From positions 1,127,788 through 1,191,787 of the forward strand of contig NZ_LR733844.1 of the NCBI RefSeq assembly GCF_902506455.1: a stretch of DNA of 64,000 bases, read 5' to 3'. This DNA is from Sphingomonas sp. 8AM. GTDB taxonomy: Bacteria; Pseudomonadota; Alphaproteobacteria; Sphingomonadales; Sphingomonadaceae. The first letter of the stretch is position 1. Each line of letters opens with the position of its first letter. Position numbers and translations under genes: made by a program. Shown here one piece after another: positions 1-8,519 of this stretch. The notes beneath the pieces are model-generated. The model saw nothing but the letters and a program-made list of their open reading frames with translations. It was not told the origin of the DNA and did not search any database.

Positions 1-401
1 AAATGGTGCGCATATTCGTGGAGCAGCACCGCTTGCGGCGTCAGCGCGAGCTTTCCGGTGTCATTGGTCTTGCGCGGCACGAACGCCACCGGCCCCGACA
101 GCCGCGGCATATAGATACCGGCGGCGTCGCTCCTGCCGAGCAGTTTCTGCAGGGCGCCCACATCCTTGACGACGAAGACGCGCACGCGCTGCGACGGGCT
201 GAACGCCGGGTCTTCCATGCCGCGCATCACGCGCATCGCCTTGTCGAACCGCTCCAGCCGGGTGGCGAATTCCGTAACCTTGTCGGGCTCGTCGTCCGAA
301 TAGACGACGAAGTGCCGCGACGATGCCTGTTGCCACGCCGCGGCCGCCGGCGACGCCATCCCCAAGGCCAGCGCCGCCGCTGCCCACCACCTGCGCATCA
401 T
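1..401 (-). CDS. Secreted protein with HEYAH metalloprotease-like motif (C-terminus outside window)
   Basis: The reading frame begins MMRRWWAAAALALGMASPAA, a typical Sec signal peptide ending near residue 22, followed by a soluble domain. The last residues visible read LLHEYAHHF; HEYAH fits the HExxH zinc-binding signature of gluzincin-type peptidases (peptidase MA-like/DUF1570-like proteins), so a periplasmic metal-dependent peptidase or a degenerate relative is plausible. The gene runs off the left edge, so only about the first 133 residues are seen and any TPR or third zinc ligand cannot be checked. The gap to the ABC gene upstream is only 65 bp and both point the same way, so they may be co-transcribed. 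The function is inferred from one motif. Confidence 0.6.
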   Translation of the reverse strand, partial: MMRRWWAAAALALGMASPAAAAWQQASSRHFVVYSDDEPDKVTEFATRLERFDKAMRVMRGMEDPAFSPSQRVRVFVVKDVGALQKLLGRSDAAGIYMPRLSGPVAFVPRKTNDTGKLALTPQAVLLHEYAHH

Positions 402-466
402 TCGCCCCCGTCAAACTTCCCCGCCGACAGACTAAGCGGGGATGGCCGGCGGTCAAGCGCCCGGCG

Positions 467-2242
467 TCAGGCGTCGTGGAATTGCAAACCGGCGAGCCGC
501 GCATAGAGCCCGCCCGCACCGGTCAGCGCGGCATGGCTGCCTTCCTCGACGATCCGGCCGCTGTCCATGACGACGATCCGCGACGCCGCGCGGACGGTGG
601 CGAGGCGGTGCGCGATGACGATCGTGGTGCGCGATGCCATCAGCCGCTCGAGCGCATCCTGCACCAGCCGCTCGCTTTCGGCATCGAGCGCGCTGGTCGC
701 TTCATCGAGCAACAGGATTGGCGCGTCGCGGAGCAGCGCGCGGGCGATTGCGACGCGTTGCCGCTGCCCGCCCGACAGCCGCGCGCCGCCCTCGCCGAGG
801 AAGGTGTCGAGACCCTCGGGGAGCGCGCGCAGGAAGTCGGCGGCGTTGGCGGCCTCCGCCGCGGCCCAGACCTGCGCGTCATCGGCGTCCCAGCGGCCGT
901 AGCGAAGATTGTCGCGCGCGCTGGTGCCGAAGATCACCGTCTCCTGCGGGACCATCGCGATCCGCGCGCGGACCTCGGCCGGGTCGGCGCGGATGAGATC
1001 GACGCCGTCGACCAGCACCGCGCCGCGCGCCGGCTGGTAGAAATGCTGGAGCAACTGGAACAGGGTCGACTTGCCCGCGCCGGACGGGCCGACCACCGCC
1101 AGCGTCTCGCCGGGGGCGACCTCCAGCGTGAAGTCGTGGAGTGCGGCGACATCGGGGCGGCTGGGGTAGCGGAACTCAACGTTGTGAAAGGCGACGCGGC
1201 CCTGCGGCGGTTGCGGCAGCGCGACCGGGTGCGCGGGCGGGGCGATCTCGGGACGCTCGGCGAGCAATTCGCTCAGCCGGCCCGCCGCGCCCGCGCCGCG
1301 CAGCAGATCGCCGTAGACTTCGGTGAGCGCGCCGAACGCGCCGGCGACGATCCCGCCGGTCAGCACGAAGGCGGCGATCGCGCCTCCGGACAGCCGTCCG
1401 GCCGCGACATCGTCAGCGCCTTCCCACAAAACCAGCGTGATCGCGCCGAAGATCAACCCGATGACGATTGCGGTCATGATCGCGCGCAGCGCCACGCGCT
1501 TGCGCGCCGTCGCCATCGTCGCCTCGACCGCGTCGGTGAAGCGCGCGCTCTCGCGTGCCTCCTGCCCGAATGCCTGGACGATCTTCATCGCGCCGAGCGT
1601 CTCGACCACGATCGAGCCGACGTCGGCGATCCGGTCCTGCGAGGTGCGCGACAGGTTGCGGACGCGCCGCCCCAGCAGCGCGATCGGCGCGATGATGAGC
1701 GGGATGCCCGCCAGCAGCATCGCCGCCAGCTTGGGCGAGATCGCAAACAGATAGATCAGCCCGCCGATCGCGGTGAACGAGTTTCGCAGCGCGATCGACA
1801 CCGTGCTGCCGACCACCGTCTCGATCTGGCCGGTGTCGGCGGTGAGCCGTGAGGCGATCTCCGACGGGCGGTTGGTCTCGTAGAAGGACGGGCTGAGCGT
1901 CATCAGATGCCGCTGCACCTCGGTGCGGATATCGGCGACGACGCGCTCGCCCAGCCAGGCGACGAAATAGAAGCGCACGGCGGTGCCGATCGCGAGCACG
2001 ACCACGATCATCAGCATATAATGGAACGACGACGCCACGGACTCGGCGGATGCGCCGTTGGCCGCAAAGCCGCGGTCGATCACGCGTTTGAAGCTGTAGG
2101 GGATCGCGATCGTCGCGCCGGAGGTGACCGCCAGCGCGCTAAACGCGGCGGTAATCTGGAGCGGGTATTTGCGGGCGTGTCGAAAGACCATCGCCAGATT
2201 GCCGAGACGGCGGGAAGGAGCGACGTCGGAAGCGCTGGCCAT
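467..2242 (-). CDS. ABC transporter, fused permease/ATPase (MsbA-related exporter type)
   Basis: This 591-residue half-transporter carries an N-terminal membrane domain (about residues 20-310, with hydrophobic segments near 30-50, 75-95, 150-190 and 255-300) and a C-terminal nucleotide-binding domain. The Walker A motif reads GPSGAGKST, the signature LSGGQRQR, and the Walker B ILLLDEATSALD, so the ATPase should be active as a homodimer. It resembles the MsbA-related subfamily of lipid or drug exporters common in alphaproteobacteria. The substrate cannot be read from sequence. It sits directly upstream of the cut HEYAH protein on the same strand and is divergent from phaZ. Confidence 0.92.
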   Translation of the reverse strand: MASASDVAPSRRLGNLAMVFRHARKYPLQITAAFSALAVTSGATIAIPYSFKRVIDRGFAANGASAESVASSFHYMLMIVVVLAIGTAVRFYFVAWLGERVVADIRTEVQRHLMTLSPSFYETNRPSEIASRLTADTGQIETVVGSTVSIALRNSFTAIGGLIYLFAISPKLAAMLLAGIPLIIAPIALLGRRVRNLSRTSQDRIADVGSIVVETLGAMKIVQAFGQEARESARFTDAVEATMATARKRVALRAIMTAIVIGLIFGAITLVLWEGADDVAAGRLSGGAIAAFVLTGGIVAGAFGALTEVYGDLLRGAGAAGRLSELLAERPEIAPPAHPVALPQPPQGRVAFHNVEFRYPSRPDVAALHDFTLEVAPGETLAVVGPSGAGKSTLFQLLQHFYQPARGAVLVDGVDLIRADPAEVRARIAMVPQETVIFGTSARDNLRYGRWDADDAQVWAAAEAANAADFLRALPEGLDTFLGEGGARLSGGQRQRVAIARALLRDAPILLLDEATSALDAESERLVQDALERLMASRTTIVIAHRLATVRAASRIVVMDSGRIVEEGSHAALTGAGGLYARLAGLQFHDA

Positions 2243-2318
2243 GCGCGCGGCCTAGCAGCGCGTGCCGGCCCGCTCAACGTGTCGTGAAGGGTTTAGCGCG
2301 GGTCGGGGCCCGGAAATC

Positions 2319-2337
2319 GACTGCAATCGTTGCAGTC
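2319..2337. promoter_or_regulatory. Palindrome in the phaZ/ABC divergent promoter
   Basis: GACTGCAA-TCG-TTGCAGTC is a perfect 8-bp inverted repeat 64 bp upstream of the phaZ start. TGC/GCA-rich palindromes have been reported as binding sites for the polyhydroxyalkanoate regulator PhaR, so this could couple PHB depolymerase to granule status. That link is inference; the palindrome itself is seen directly. Confidence 0.4.
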
Positions 2338-2400
2338 GCGTTGCGACGGACGAAGTTGCTATAGGCGCCGCACCGGCGGGGCCGGGGAAGGAAGACGCGA

Positions 2401-3648
2401 ATGTTGTACGACGCCTATGAATTGCAGCGGTCGTGGCTCGCCTCGGCCAGCGCGATGGCGACGGTAGGAGCCAACTGGCTGAACAACCCGTCCAACCCGT
2501 TCGCGTATCTGGGCGGCGGGCCGGTGATGGCGTCCGCGCTGGAGGTGTTCGCGCATGCGTCGGCCTCACGCGGCAAGCCGGCGTTCGGATTCGAGTCGAC
2601 GACCGTCGACGGCCGCGAGGTAGCGGTGGTCGAGGAGATCGTGCTGCAACGCCCGTTCGGGCAGCTCAAGCGCTTCCGCCGCGAGGGCGTGGAGGGCGGG
2701 CCGCGGCTGCTGATCGCCGCGCCGATGTCGGGACATTTCGCGACGCTTCTGCGCGGGACGGTCGAGCGGATGCTGCCGGTCGCCGACGTCTATGTCACCG
2801 ACTGGCGTGACGCGAAGCTGGTATCGACGCGCGAGGGACGGTTCGATCTCGACGATTATATCGATTATCTGATCGCCTTCCTCGAAGCGATCGGCGCGGA
2901 TCAGGACGGTGTGGCGGACGGCGCGCATGGCGCGCACATGCTGGCGGTGTGCCAGCCATCGGTGCCGTGCCTCGCCGCGACCGCGCTGATGAGCGCCGAC
3001 CGCAACCCGTGCCGACCGCGTACGCTGACGATGATGGGTGGGCCGATCGACACGCGCGAGGCGCCGACCGCGGTCAACACGCTGGCGACCGAGCGGCCGT
3101 TCGCCTGGTTCGAGCAGAACGTGATCGCGACGGTGCCGATGTTGTACCCGGGCGCGGGGCGGAAGGTCTATCCGGGCTTCCTGCAATTGTCCGGGTTCAT
3201 GACCATGAACCTCGGTAACCACATGATGAGCCATTACGAGCTGTTCAAACATCTCGTCACCGGCGACGATGACAGCGCCGAGGCCACCAAGCGCTTCTAC
3301 GACGAATATCGCTCGGTCTGCGACATGACCGCGGAGTTCTACCTCCAGACGATCGACACCGTCTTCCAGTCGCACAGCCTGCCGAAGGGCGAGATGCTGC
3401 ATCGCGGACGGCGCGTCGACACCGGTGCGATCACCGATGTCGGGCTGCTGGCGATCGAGGGCGAGCGCGACGACATCAGCGGGCTGGGACAGACAAAGGC
3501 GGCGCTGACGATTGCGACCGCGCTGCCCGAGGAAAAGAAGCGCTATTACATGGCCGAGGGTGTCGGCCATTACGGGATCTTCAACGGCTCGAAATGGCGC
3601 AACCGGATCGCGCCGGTGGTCGAGGAATGGATGGCGGCCAACGGCTGA
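2401..3648 (+). CDS. phaZ: Intracellular polyhydroxyalkanoate (PHB) depolymerase
   Basis: The 415-residue protein matches the intracellular PhaZ family that mobilises amorphous PHB granules to 3-hydroxybutyrate oligomers. The nucleophile region reads VCQPSVPCLAA, with Cys184 where lipases have serine; a cysteine nucleophile is characteristic of PhaZ1-type enzymes. The alpha/beta-hydrolase core (RLLIAAPMSGHFATLLRGT, then DVYVTDWRDAKLV) and the His near the C-terminus in GVGHYGIFNGSKWR complete the expected triad region. Length is normal for the family. The start is preceded by GGAAGGAAG, and the gene ends in a strong terminator. It is divergent from the ABC gene with a palindrome between them. 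Confidence 0.95.
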   Translation: MLYDAYELQRSWLASASAMATVGANWLNNPSNPFAYLGGGPVMASALEVFAHASASRGKPAFGFESTTVDGREVAVVEEIVLQRPFGQLKRFRREGVEGGPRLLIAAPMSGHFATLLRGTVERMLPVADVYVTDWRDAKLVSTREGRFDLDDYIDYLIAFLEAIGADQDGVADGAHGAHMLAVCQPSVPCLAATALMSADRNPCRPRTLTMMGGPIDTREAPTAVNTLATERPFAWFEQNVIATVPMLYPGAGRKVYPGFLQLSGFMTMNLGNHMMSHYELFKHLVTGDDDSAEATKRFYDEYRSVCDMTAEFYLQTIDTVFQSHSLPKGEMLHRGRRVDTGAITDVGLLAIEGERDDISGLGQTKAALTIATALPEEKKRYYMAEGVGHYGIFNGSKWRNRIAPVVEEWMAANG

Positions 3649-3656
3649 TGTAAAAC

Positions 3657-3690
3657 GGGCCGGTCGCTTGTGGCGACCGGCCCGGGTTTT
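3657..3690 (+). terminator. Rho-independent terminator of phaZ
   Basis: A perfect 11-bp stem GGGCCGGTCGC / GCGACCGGCCC with a TTGTG loop is followed by GGGTTTT, nine bases after the phaZ stop codon. Confidence 0.85.
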
Positions 3691-3691
3691 G

Positions 3692-3722
3692 AATCATCGT
3701 CCCTGCCTGCGCAGGGGCGACC
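3692..3722. repeat. Dispersed palindromic repeat (CCCTGCCTGCGCAGGGG type), half copy
   Basis: The segment TCCCTGCCTGCGCAGGGGCGAC matches the arms of the longer inverted repeat at 8321-8456. It lies between the convergent phaZ and stress-protein genes. Confidence 0.6.
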
Positions 3723-3725
3723 TGA

Positions 3726-4229
3726 TTATGCCGCGCTGTTTTCCGCGGTTGTCCGCACCTTGGCGTGGCTGCCAGATTCGTCGGCCTTGATTGTGCCGCC
3801 GAACAGCATCTTTACCCGGCCCGACAGGGAGATGTCGGTTTCCCACAGTTCAGCAGAGTCGATGTCGACGCGCAGCAGCGCGAGGTTCGGGTCATTGCGG
3901 CCCTCCGGGAACCACGCCTCGACCTGCTTATTCCAGAGCTTGTCGATCTGCGCCTGATCGTTGTCGATCCGCGCGGTGCCGTCGAGGCAGGCGAAGAAGT
4001 CGTGCCCCTTGGAGACGTACTGCGCCATCACGCGGCCACCGTCGGCGAGCCGGTTCGTCTTGCCGATGAAAAAGAACAATGTGTCGACCTGATCCTGATC
4101 GAGTTGCGCGGTCAACGGCTCGTGATGCGCATGGCCATCCGCCGGGCCGACCATCACGAAGGGGCTGTCGGCCATCTTCTTCCAGAGATCCTGCTTCAGC
4201 TTCTTCGGATCGGTGTTGGCGTCGGCCAT
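3726..4229 (-). CDS. General stress protein, pyridoxamine 5'-phosphate oxidase-like (FMN-binding split barrel)
   Basis: This 167-residue protein resembles the general-stress-protein-26 branch of the PNPOx-like split-barrel family. An N-terminal helix (DPKKLKQDLWKKMADSPFVM) leads into beta strands with the motif DTLFFFIGKTNRLAD and a conserved HDFFACLDGTARI segment, then KQVEAWFPEGRNDPNLALLR, which is diagnostic for this branch. Members bind FMN or FAD and are induced by stress; their substrate is not established. A GGAGATACG sequence precedes the start. It converges on phaZ and stands alone. Confidence 0.88.
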   Translation of the reverse strand: MADANTDPKKLKQDLWKKMADSPFVMVGPADGHAHHEPLTAQLDQDQVDTLFFFIGKTNRLADGGRVMAQYVSKGHDFFACLDGTARIDNDQAQIDKLWNKQVEAWFPEGRNDPNLALLRVDIDSAELWETDISLSGRVKMLFGGTIKADESGSHAKVRTTAENSAA

Positions 4230-4352
4230 ATCGTATCTCCTGTTCGGGTTCGACGGGAGAACGTGAGGCGGGGGCGTTGGTTGCGCGGTCGTTGCGCGGG
4301 CGTCATGACCGGGAGCGGCGGCAATCCCGCCGCCACCATGAGGAAGTGAACT

Positions 4353-4442
4353 ATGACGTTTGCTGACTTGTGCATGTTCCTCGGCGTTTTGATCGCCTTC
4401 GCGACTCTGGTCGTGCGGATGATCGAGGCGGCGCGGAAGTAG
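4353..4442 (+). CDS. Predicted 29-residue single-span membrane peptide (possible type I toxin)
   Basis: The frame encodes MTFADLCMFLGVLIAFATLV followed by VRMIEAARK: a short hydrophilic start, one 15-17 residue hydrophobic helix and a basic tail. AGGAAG lies six bases before the ATG. Size and layout match membrane toxins of type I toxin-antitoxin systems such as TisB or holin-like peptides, although no specific homologue can be named. A strong hairpin (4452-4477) follows directly. The leader CATGAGGAAGTGAACTATGACGT recurs, imperfectly, at 4519-4539 as CATGAGGCGGTGCTATGACGT. The gene falls in a gap between two minus-strand genes. It could also be a chance frame. Confidence 0.45.
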   Translation: MTFADLCMFLGVLIAFATLVVRMIEAARK

Positions 4443-4451
4443 CGCACGGGC

Positions 4452-4477
4452 GGGGTCCGGCCTGGCAGCCGGGCCCC
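4452..4477 (+). terminator. Hairpin after the small membrane peptide gene
   Basis: GGGGTCCGGC-CTGGCA-GCCGGGCCCC forms a 10-bp stem with one G-T wobble, ten bases after the peptide stop. No strong T-run follows. A second hairpin (GAGCCCCGG / CCGAGGCTC) spans 4488-4517. Either could be a terminator or part of a structured RNA. Confidence 0.45.
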
Positions 4478-4581
4478 AAACGCATTTGAGCCCCGGCCGC
4501 TGGCACGACCGAGGCTCACATGAGGCGGTGCTATGACGTCACCGTACCTCTATATAGCGGGGAGCGACCAAGCGTTCAACG

Positions 4582-5760
4582 TCACAGCACTTCGAAGAGC
4601 CCCGCCGCGCCCATGCCGCCGCCGACGCACATCGTGACGACGACGTGTTTCGCACCGCGGCGCTTGCCCTCGATCAGCGCGTGGCCGACCATCCGCGCGC
4701 CCGACATGCCATAGGGGTGGCCGATCGAGATCGCGCCGCCGTCGACGTTGAGCAGTTCGTCGGGGATGCCGAGCTTGTCGCGGCAATAGAGAACCTGCAC
4801 CGCGAACGCCTCGTTCAGCTCCCATAGGCCAATATCGGTCATTTTCAGGCCGTTGCGCTCGAGCAGCTTAGGGATCGCGAAGACCGGACCGATGCCCATC
4901 TCGTCGGGTGCGGTGCCGGCCACCGCCATGCCGACATACCGCCCCAGCGGGGTCAGCCCGCGTTGCTCGGCGAGTTTCTCCTCCATCAGCACGCTCGCCG
5001 AGGCACCGTCCGACAACTGCGAGGCGTTGCCGGCGGTGATGTTGAGGTCGGGCCCGAGCACCGGCTTCAGCCCGCGCAATCCCTCCAGCGTGGTGTCGGC
5101 ACGATTGCCCTCGTCCTTCGTGAGCGTGACCTGCTCGTGCGAGACCTCCTTCGTCTCCTTGTTCACGTTCGCCTTGGTCGCGGTGACCGGGACGATCTCG
5201 GCATCGAAGCGCCCGGCAGCCTGCGCCGCGGCGGTGCGCATCTGCGAGCGATAGCCATATTCGTCCTGCGCCTCCCGCGTGATCCCGTAGCGCTTGGCGA
5301 CGATCTCCGCGGTCTGGAGCATCGGCATGTAGATGTCCTTGTGCATTGCCAGCAGCTCGGGATCGGGCGCGACGCGCATCTCGGGGGTCTGCACCATGCT
5401 GATGCTCTCGACCCCGCCGCCGATCGCGATCTGCATCCCGTCATGCACGATCTGCTTGGCGGCGGTGGCGATCGCCATCAGGCCGGAGGCGCATTGCCGG
5501 TCGAGCGACATGCCCGATACGCTGGTCGGCAGCCCGGCGCGCAACAGGCTGGTGCGCGCGATGTTCGGCGACTGATGCCCCTGTTGCAGCGCGGCGCCGA
5601 GCACGACGTCGTCGACCTCGGCGCCGTCGACGCCGGCGCGCTCGACCGCGGCCCTGATCGCATGGCTGGCCAGCGTCGGGGAGGGCAGGTTGTTGAACGC
5701 ACCACGATAGGCGCGGCCGATCGGGGTGCGGGCGGTGGAGACGATGACGGCGGAACGCAT
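4582..5760 (-). CDS. Acetyl-CoA C-acyltransferase (thiolase)
   Basis: A full-length 392-residue thiolase. The acylated cysteine is Cys90 in LDRQCASGL, the catalytic His348 is in [11 protein letters not shown], and the second cysteine, Cys378, is in [15 protein letters not shown]. It condenses or cleaves acyl-CoA with acetyl-CoA, as in beta-oxidation or acetoacetyl-CoA formation; the sequence alone does not separate FadA-type from PhaA-type roles. The start [15 protein letters not shown] matches the family; the 16 residues upstream in the same frame do not. It lies 23 bp downstream of a MaoC hydratase gene on the same strand, which favours an acyl-CoA degradation operon. Confidence 0.93.
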   Translation of the reverse strand: MRSAVIVSTARTPIGRAYRGAFNNLPSPTLASHAIRAAVERAGVDGAEVDDVVLGAALQQGHQSPNIARTSLLRAGLPTSVSGMSLDRQCASGLMAIATAAKQIVHDGMQIAIGGGVESISMVQTPEMRVAPDPELLAMHKDIYMPMLQTAEIVAKRYGITREAQDEYGYRSQMRTAAAQAAGRFDAEIVPVTATKANVNKETKEVSHEQVTLTKDEGNRADTTLEGLRGLKPVLGPDLNITAGNASQLSDGASASVLMEEKLAEQRGLTPLGRYVGMAVAGTAPDEMGIGPVFAIPKLLERNGLKMTDIGLWELNEAFAVQVLYCRDKLGIPDELLNVDGGAISIGHPYGMSGARMVGHALIEGKRRGAKHVVVTMCVGGGMGAAGLFEVL

Positions 5761-5783
5761 GAGACGGGGCCTTTCGGTGCAGC

Positions 5784-6233
5784 CTAGACGAAGATTTGGG
5801 TGATCCACTCGGCGACCATCGCGGGCTTTTTCTGCCCTTCGATCTCGATCGTGACCTCGGCGGTCGATTGATATTGGCCGGGGCGCTTCTGTTCGAACGA
5901 CAGCAGCCGCGAGTGTGCGCGGATGCGCGCGCCGGACGGGACGGGTGCGAGGAAGCGGACGCGGTTGCCGCCGTAATTGACGTGCATCGTCGCGGCGCTG
6001 ACCGTCGGCAGGTCGGGCGTTTCCGCCATCAGGCGTGGTAGCAGCGACAGTGTGAGGAAGCCGTGCGCGATCGTGGTGCCGAACGGCGTCGCGGCAGCAC
6101 GGACGGAATCGATATGGATGAATTGACGATCACCGGTGGCGTCGGCGAAGGCGTCGATCATCGCCTGCGTGACGTCGATCCATGCCGAGACGCTGGTGCG
6201 TCCGACCGCACCCTCCACTTCGTCGAGCGTCAC
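5784..6233 (-). CDS. MaoC family dehydratase ((R)-enoyl-CoA hydratase type)
   Basis: The 149-residue protein is a single hot-dog domain of the MaoC/hydratase-2 family. The active-site segment reads [16 protein letters not shown] followed by [18 protein letters not shown], with the Asp/His pair and the conserved HGF turn of hydratases. The family hydrates trans-2-enoyl-CoA to (R)-3-hydroxyacyl-CoA, which links beta-oxidation to polyhydroxyalkanoate supply. It is the first gene of a two-gene unit with the downstream thiolase. The nearby PHB depolymerase makes a fatty acid/PHA role attractive, though this is inferred from context. Confidence 0.9.
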   Translation of the reverse strand: MTLDEVEGAVGRTSVSAWIDVTQAMIDAFADATGDRQFIHIDSVRAAATPFGTTIAHGFLTLSLLPRLMAETPDLPTVSAATMHVNYGGNRVRFLAPVPSGARIRAHSRLLSFEQKRPGQYQSTAEVTIEIEGQKKPAMVAEWITQIFV

Positions 6234-6310
6234 GGCCCGTCTCTCCCAACCTTTGCGACTGTGTAGGCGCAGTTGCGCGTCGCTCGCAAGGTGGGGCGGA
6301 CCGAAAATAT

Positions 6311-6354
6311 GAAAAAGGCCGGGTGCCGCTACGGAAGCGGCGAACCCGACCTTC
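6311..6354 (-). terminator. Rho-independent terminator of the glycine-zipper gene
   Basis: AAGGCCGGGTGCCGCT / AGCGGCGAACCCGACCTT pairs as a long stem with a short loop. Read on the minus strand it is followed by a run of five T residues, 50-90 bp after the stop codon at 6403. Confidence 0.8.
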
Positions 6355-6402
6355 TAAAATGGAACCCGCGCCGGTGATACGCCCCGGCACGGACCGTCGC
6401 GC

Positions 6403-6789
6403 TTAGCGGCAGCGCACCTTGCCGCGGTCGATCTGGCGACCAAGCAGCGCACCCGCGCCGCCGCCGGCCAGCGTGCCGAGCAGGCCACCGCCGACGAGGT
6501 TGCCGAGCAGCGCGCCGCCGGCGCCGCCGACCACGAGACCGGTGGTGCCGTCGTTGCGGCGGCAGTAGTTGCGGCCGTCACGCCCGCGATAGACCTGATC
6601 CTCGCGGCTTAGACGACGCTCGCGGTAGTTGCCGCGGCGATAATTCTTGGAGGCATCCCAATCGTTACGGTCGCCCTGCCATTGGTAATCGCGGTCGCGA
6701 TCCCGGCGTTGCGCGTCCGCCGCCGGGGCGGCGACCATCGGGGCGGAGACGGTGGCGATCGCCAGTGCCGTCAGCAGGGCCTTCTTCAT
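6403..6789 (-). CDS. Exported glycine-zipper protein
   Basis: A 128-residue protein with a signal peptide (MKKALLTALAIATVSAPMVA, cleavage near AADA), an Arg/Asp/Tyr-rich middle and a C-terminal glycine-zipper stretch reading GLVVGGAGGALLGNLVGGG. Such Gly-zipper-2TM (Rick_17kDa-like) domains sit in or at the outer membrane. The ATG at 6789 is chosen because AAGGAG lies ten bases before it; an ATG three codons upstream is only two bases from that ribosome site. The gene has its own terminator. Precise function is unknown. Confidence 0.82.
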   Translation of the reverse strand: MKKALLTALAIATVSAPMVAAPAADAQRRDRDRDYQWQGDRNDWDASKNYRRGNYRERRLSREDQVYRGRDGRNYCRRNDGTTGLVVGGAGGALLGNLVGGGLLGTLAGGGAGALLGRQIDRGKVRCR

Positions 6790-6841
6790 CTCGATCATAC
6801 TCCTTCAGCTGCCTGCACGAACGTTGCAGACACGGAAGGGT

Positions 6842-8113
6842 TCACGCCGGTTGCGTTGCGGCGTGTCCGGGATCGGGAACGAGCAGCTTTTCACGCTGTG
6901 CGACGATCAACGGGACGACGATTTGTCCGGCGACGTTCACCGCGGTGCGCCCCATGTCGAGGATGGGGTCGATCGCGAGCAGCAACCCGGCGCCTTCGAG
7001 CGGCACGCCGAGCGTGGTGAGCGTGAGCGTCAGCATCACCAGCGCGCCGGTCAGCCCGGCGGTCGCGGCCGAGCCGATCACCGAGACGAGCGCGATCAGC
7101 ACATAGTCGGGCGCGTGGAGCGCGACGCCGTAATATTGTGCGACGAACAGCGCCGACACCGCCGGGTAGATCGCGGCGCAACCGTCCATCTTGGTCGTCG
7201 CGGCGAAGGGGACCGCAAAGGCGGCATAGTCGCGCGGGACGCCGGCCTTTTCGGCGACATCCTCGGTGACCGGCAGCGTCGCGATCGACGAGCGCGAGAC
7301 GAACCCGAGCTGGATCGCCGGCCAGGCGGTGGCGAAGAAGCGGCGCGGCGACAGGCGGTTGGCGGCGAGCAACGCGGGATAGACCCCGAACAGCACCAGC
7401 GCGAGCCCGAGATAGACCGCCCCTGCGAAGCTGCCGAGCGCGGCGAGCGACGACCAGCCGTAGCGGACGATCGCGGTGCCGATCAGCCCGGCGGTGCCGA
7501 TCGGCGTGAGTCGCACGACCCAGCGCAGCAACTGACGAAAGATCGTGAGTAGTGAGGTGTTGACCGACAGGAACGCCTCGCCCGCCGCGCCGACCTTCAC
7601 CGCCGCCGCGCCGACCGCGATCGCGACGACGATCAGTTGCAGGACGTTGAACGAGACGCCGGTGGTGGCGGCGCCGTCCTTGAGCCTGGTCGACGCCTCC
7701 AGCGCAAGGAAGTTGCCGGGGATCAGCCCGCGCAGGAAATCGAGCCACGAGCCGGCGGTGCCGGGCGCGACCGCGCTGGCGGCGTCGACGCCGGCGCGCA
7801 CGCCGGGCTGGAGGATCGTGCCGAGCGTCAGCCCGATCGCGACCGCGATGAGCGCGGTGATCGCGAACCACAGCAGCGTCTGGCCGACCAGCCGCGCGGC
7901 ATTGCCGAGGTCGCGCAACGCAGCGACCGAGGCGACCAGCGCGGTGAAGACGAGCGGCACGACCAGTGCCTTGAGCAATTTGACGAAGCTCTCGCCGGTG
8001 AGGCGGAGGGTTTCGGCGAGTGCGCCGTCAGGGGCGGTGCGGGCGACGAAGCCGAACGCGACGCCGATCGCCATGCCGGCGAACACCTGCACCGTGAAGG
8101 AGGGTTTCTTCAT
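6842..8113 (-). CDS. Dicarboxylate/amino acid:cation symporter (DAACS/SDF family)
   Basis: A 423-residue polytopic membrane protein of the GltP/DctA family, which takes up C4-dicarboxylates or acidic amino acids with Na+ or H+. Visible signatures are LGFVSRSSIATLPVT (the serine-rich hairpin 1 region), FAATTKMDGCAAIYPA (TM7 with an NMDGT-like motif, here KMDGC) and DMGRTAVNVAGQIVVPLI (TM8, Arg-Thr-x-x-Asn). The start MKKPSFTVQVFAG matches family N-termini and excludes about 45 spurious upstream residues. The NMDGT variation could alter cation or substrate preference. It is a single-gene unit. Confidence 0.93.
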   Translation of the reverse strand: MKKPSFTVQVFAGMAIGVAFGFVARTAPDGALAETLRLTGESFVKLLKALVVPLVFTALVASVAALRDLGNAARLVGQTLLWFAITALIAVAIGLTLGTILQPGVRAGVDAASAVAPGTAGSWLDFLRGLIPGNFLALEASTRLKDGAATTGVSFNVLQLIVVAIAVGAAAVKVGAAGEAFLSVNTSLLTIFRQLLRWVVRLTPIGTAGLIGTAIVRYGWSSLAALGSFAGAVYLGLALVLFGVYPALLAANRLSPRRFFATAWPAIQLGFVSRSSIATLPVTEDVAEKAGVPRDYAAFAVPFAATTKMDGCAAIYPAVSALFVAQYYGVALHAPDYVLIALVSVIGSAATAGLTGALVMLTLTLTTLGVPLEGAGLLLAIDPILDMGRTAVNVAGQIVVPLIVAQREKLLVPDPGHAATQPA

Positions 8114-8258
8114 GGTGCCGAGGTGAGAGGGCGCGGGGGTTTGCGCCAGCAACTTTGCGTTTGTGGCTAGGGAGTGGGGCTTTGCGGGGGGCTTAAGCGG
8201 GAAAGGGAGACGTAGGTTTTGGCAAGCGGTTTTGGCAAGCGCCGCCACGTCGGAGGTT

Positions 8259-8296
8259 CTGGATTCCCGCGTTCGCGAGAATGACGAGTTTGGTGA
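8259..8296. repeat. Dispersed repeat fragment (GGATTCCCGCGTTCGCGAGAATGACG)
   Basis: This segment reads like the arm of an intergenic palindromic repeat of the RIME/REP kind; its core TTCGCGAGAATGACG resembles the CGCTCGCAATGACGG arm at 17955-18033. It occupies the first part of the 406-bp gene-free stretch 8114-8519. Confidence 0.45.
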
Positions 8297-8320
8297 CGAT
8301 GGATGACGCGACCAGGCACG

Positions 8321-8456
8321 CCGTCGCCCCTGCGGAGGCAGGGGCCTATGGCTGTGTCGTCTTGCGAACCGTCTGACACATGCACGACCTGTCGTGTGTC
8401 AGATGTCTGTCCTTTTACGCGACAGGCATGGGCCCCTGCCTGCACAGGGGCGACGG
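8321..8456. repeat. Nested inverted repeat
   Basis: The outer arms CCGTCGCCCCTGCGGAGGCA (continuing GGGGCC) and its near-complement ending GGGGCGACGG at 8427-8456 pair over about 29 bp. Inside, CTGACACATGCACGAC / GTCGTGTGTCAG (8373-8402) forms a second stem. The outer arm also occurs at 3692-3722. No gene was found in 8114-8519. Confidence 0.7.
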
Positions 8457-8519
8457 CGTTTGTGGCGGGCGGATGTAGTACGGCTTGCCGGTGTCGCCCG
8501 GAGGGGAAAGATGCGTGGC

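Noticed and set aside
323..1852. Long open frame on the plus strand opposite the ABC transporter gene
   Set aside because: It is the antisense of a clear ABC gene, Arg/Asp/Gln-rich and without domains; high-GC genomes give such frames.
4533..4637. 34-codon frame starting in the second copy of the leader repeat (MTSPYLYIAG)
   Set aside because: It enters the thiolase gene antisense and turns into Arg/Pro repeats; the leader repeat is reported but not the frame.
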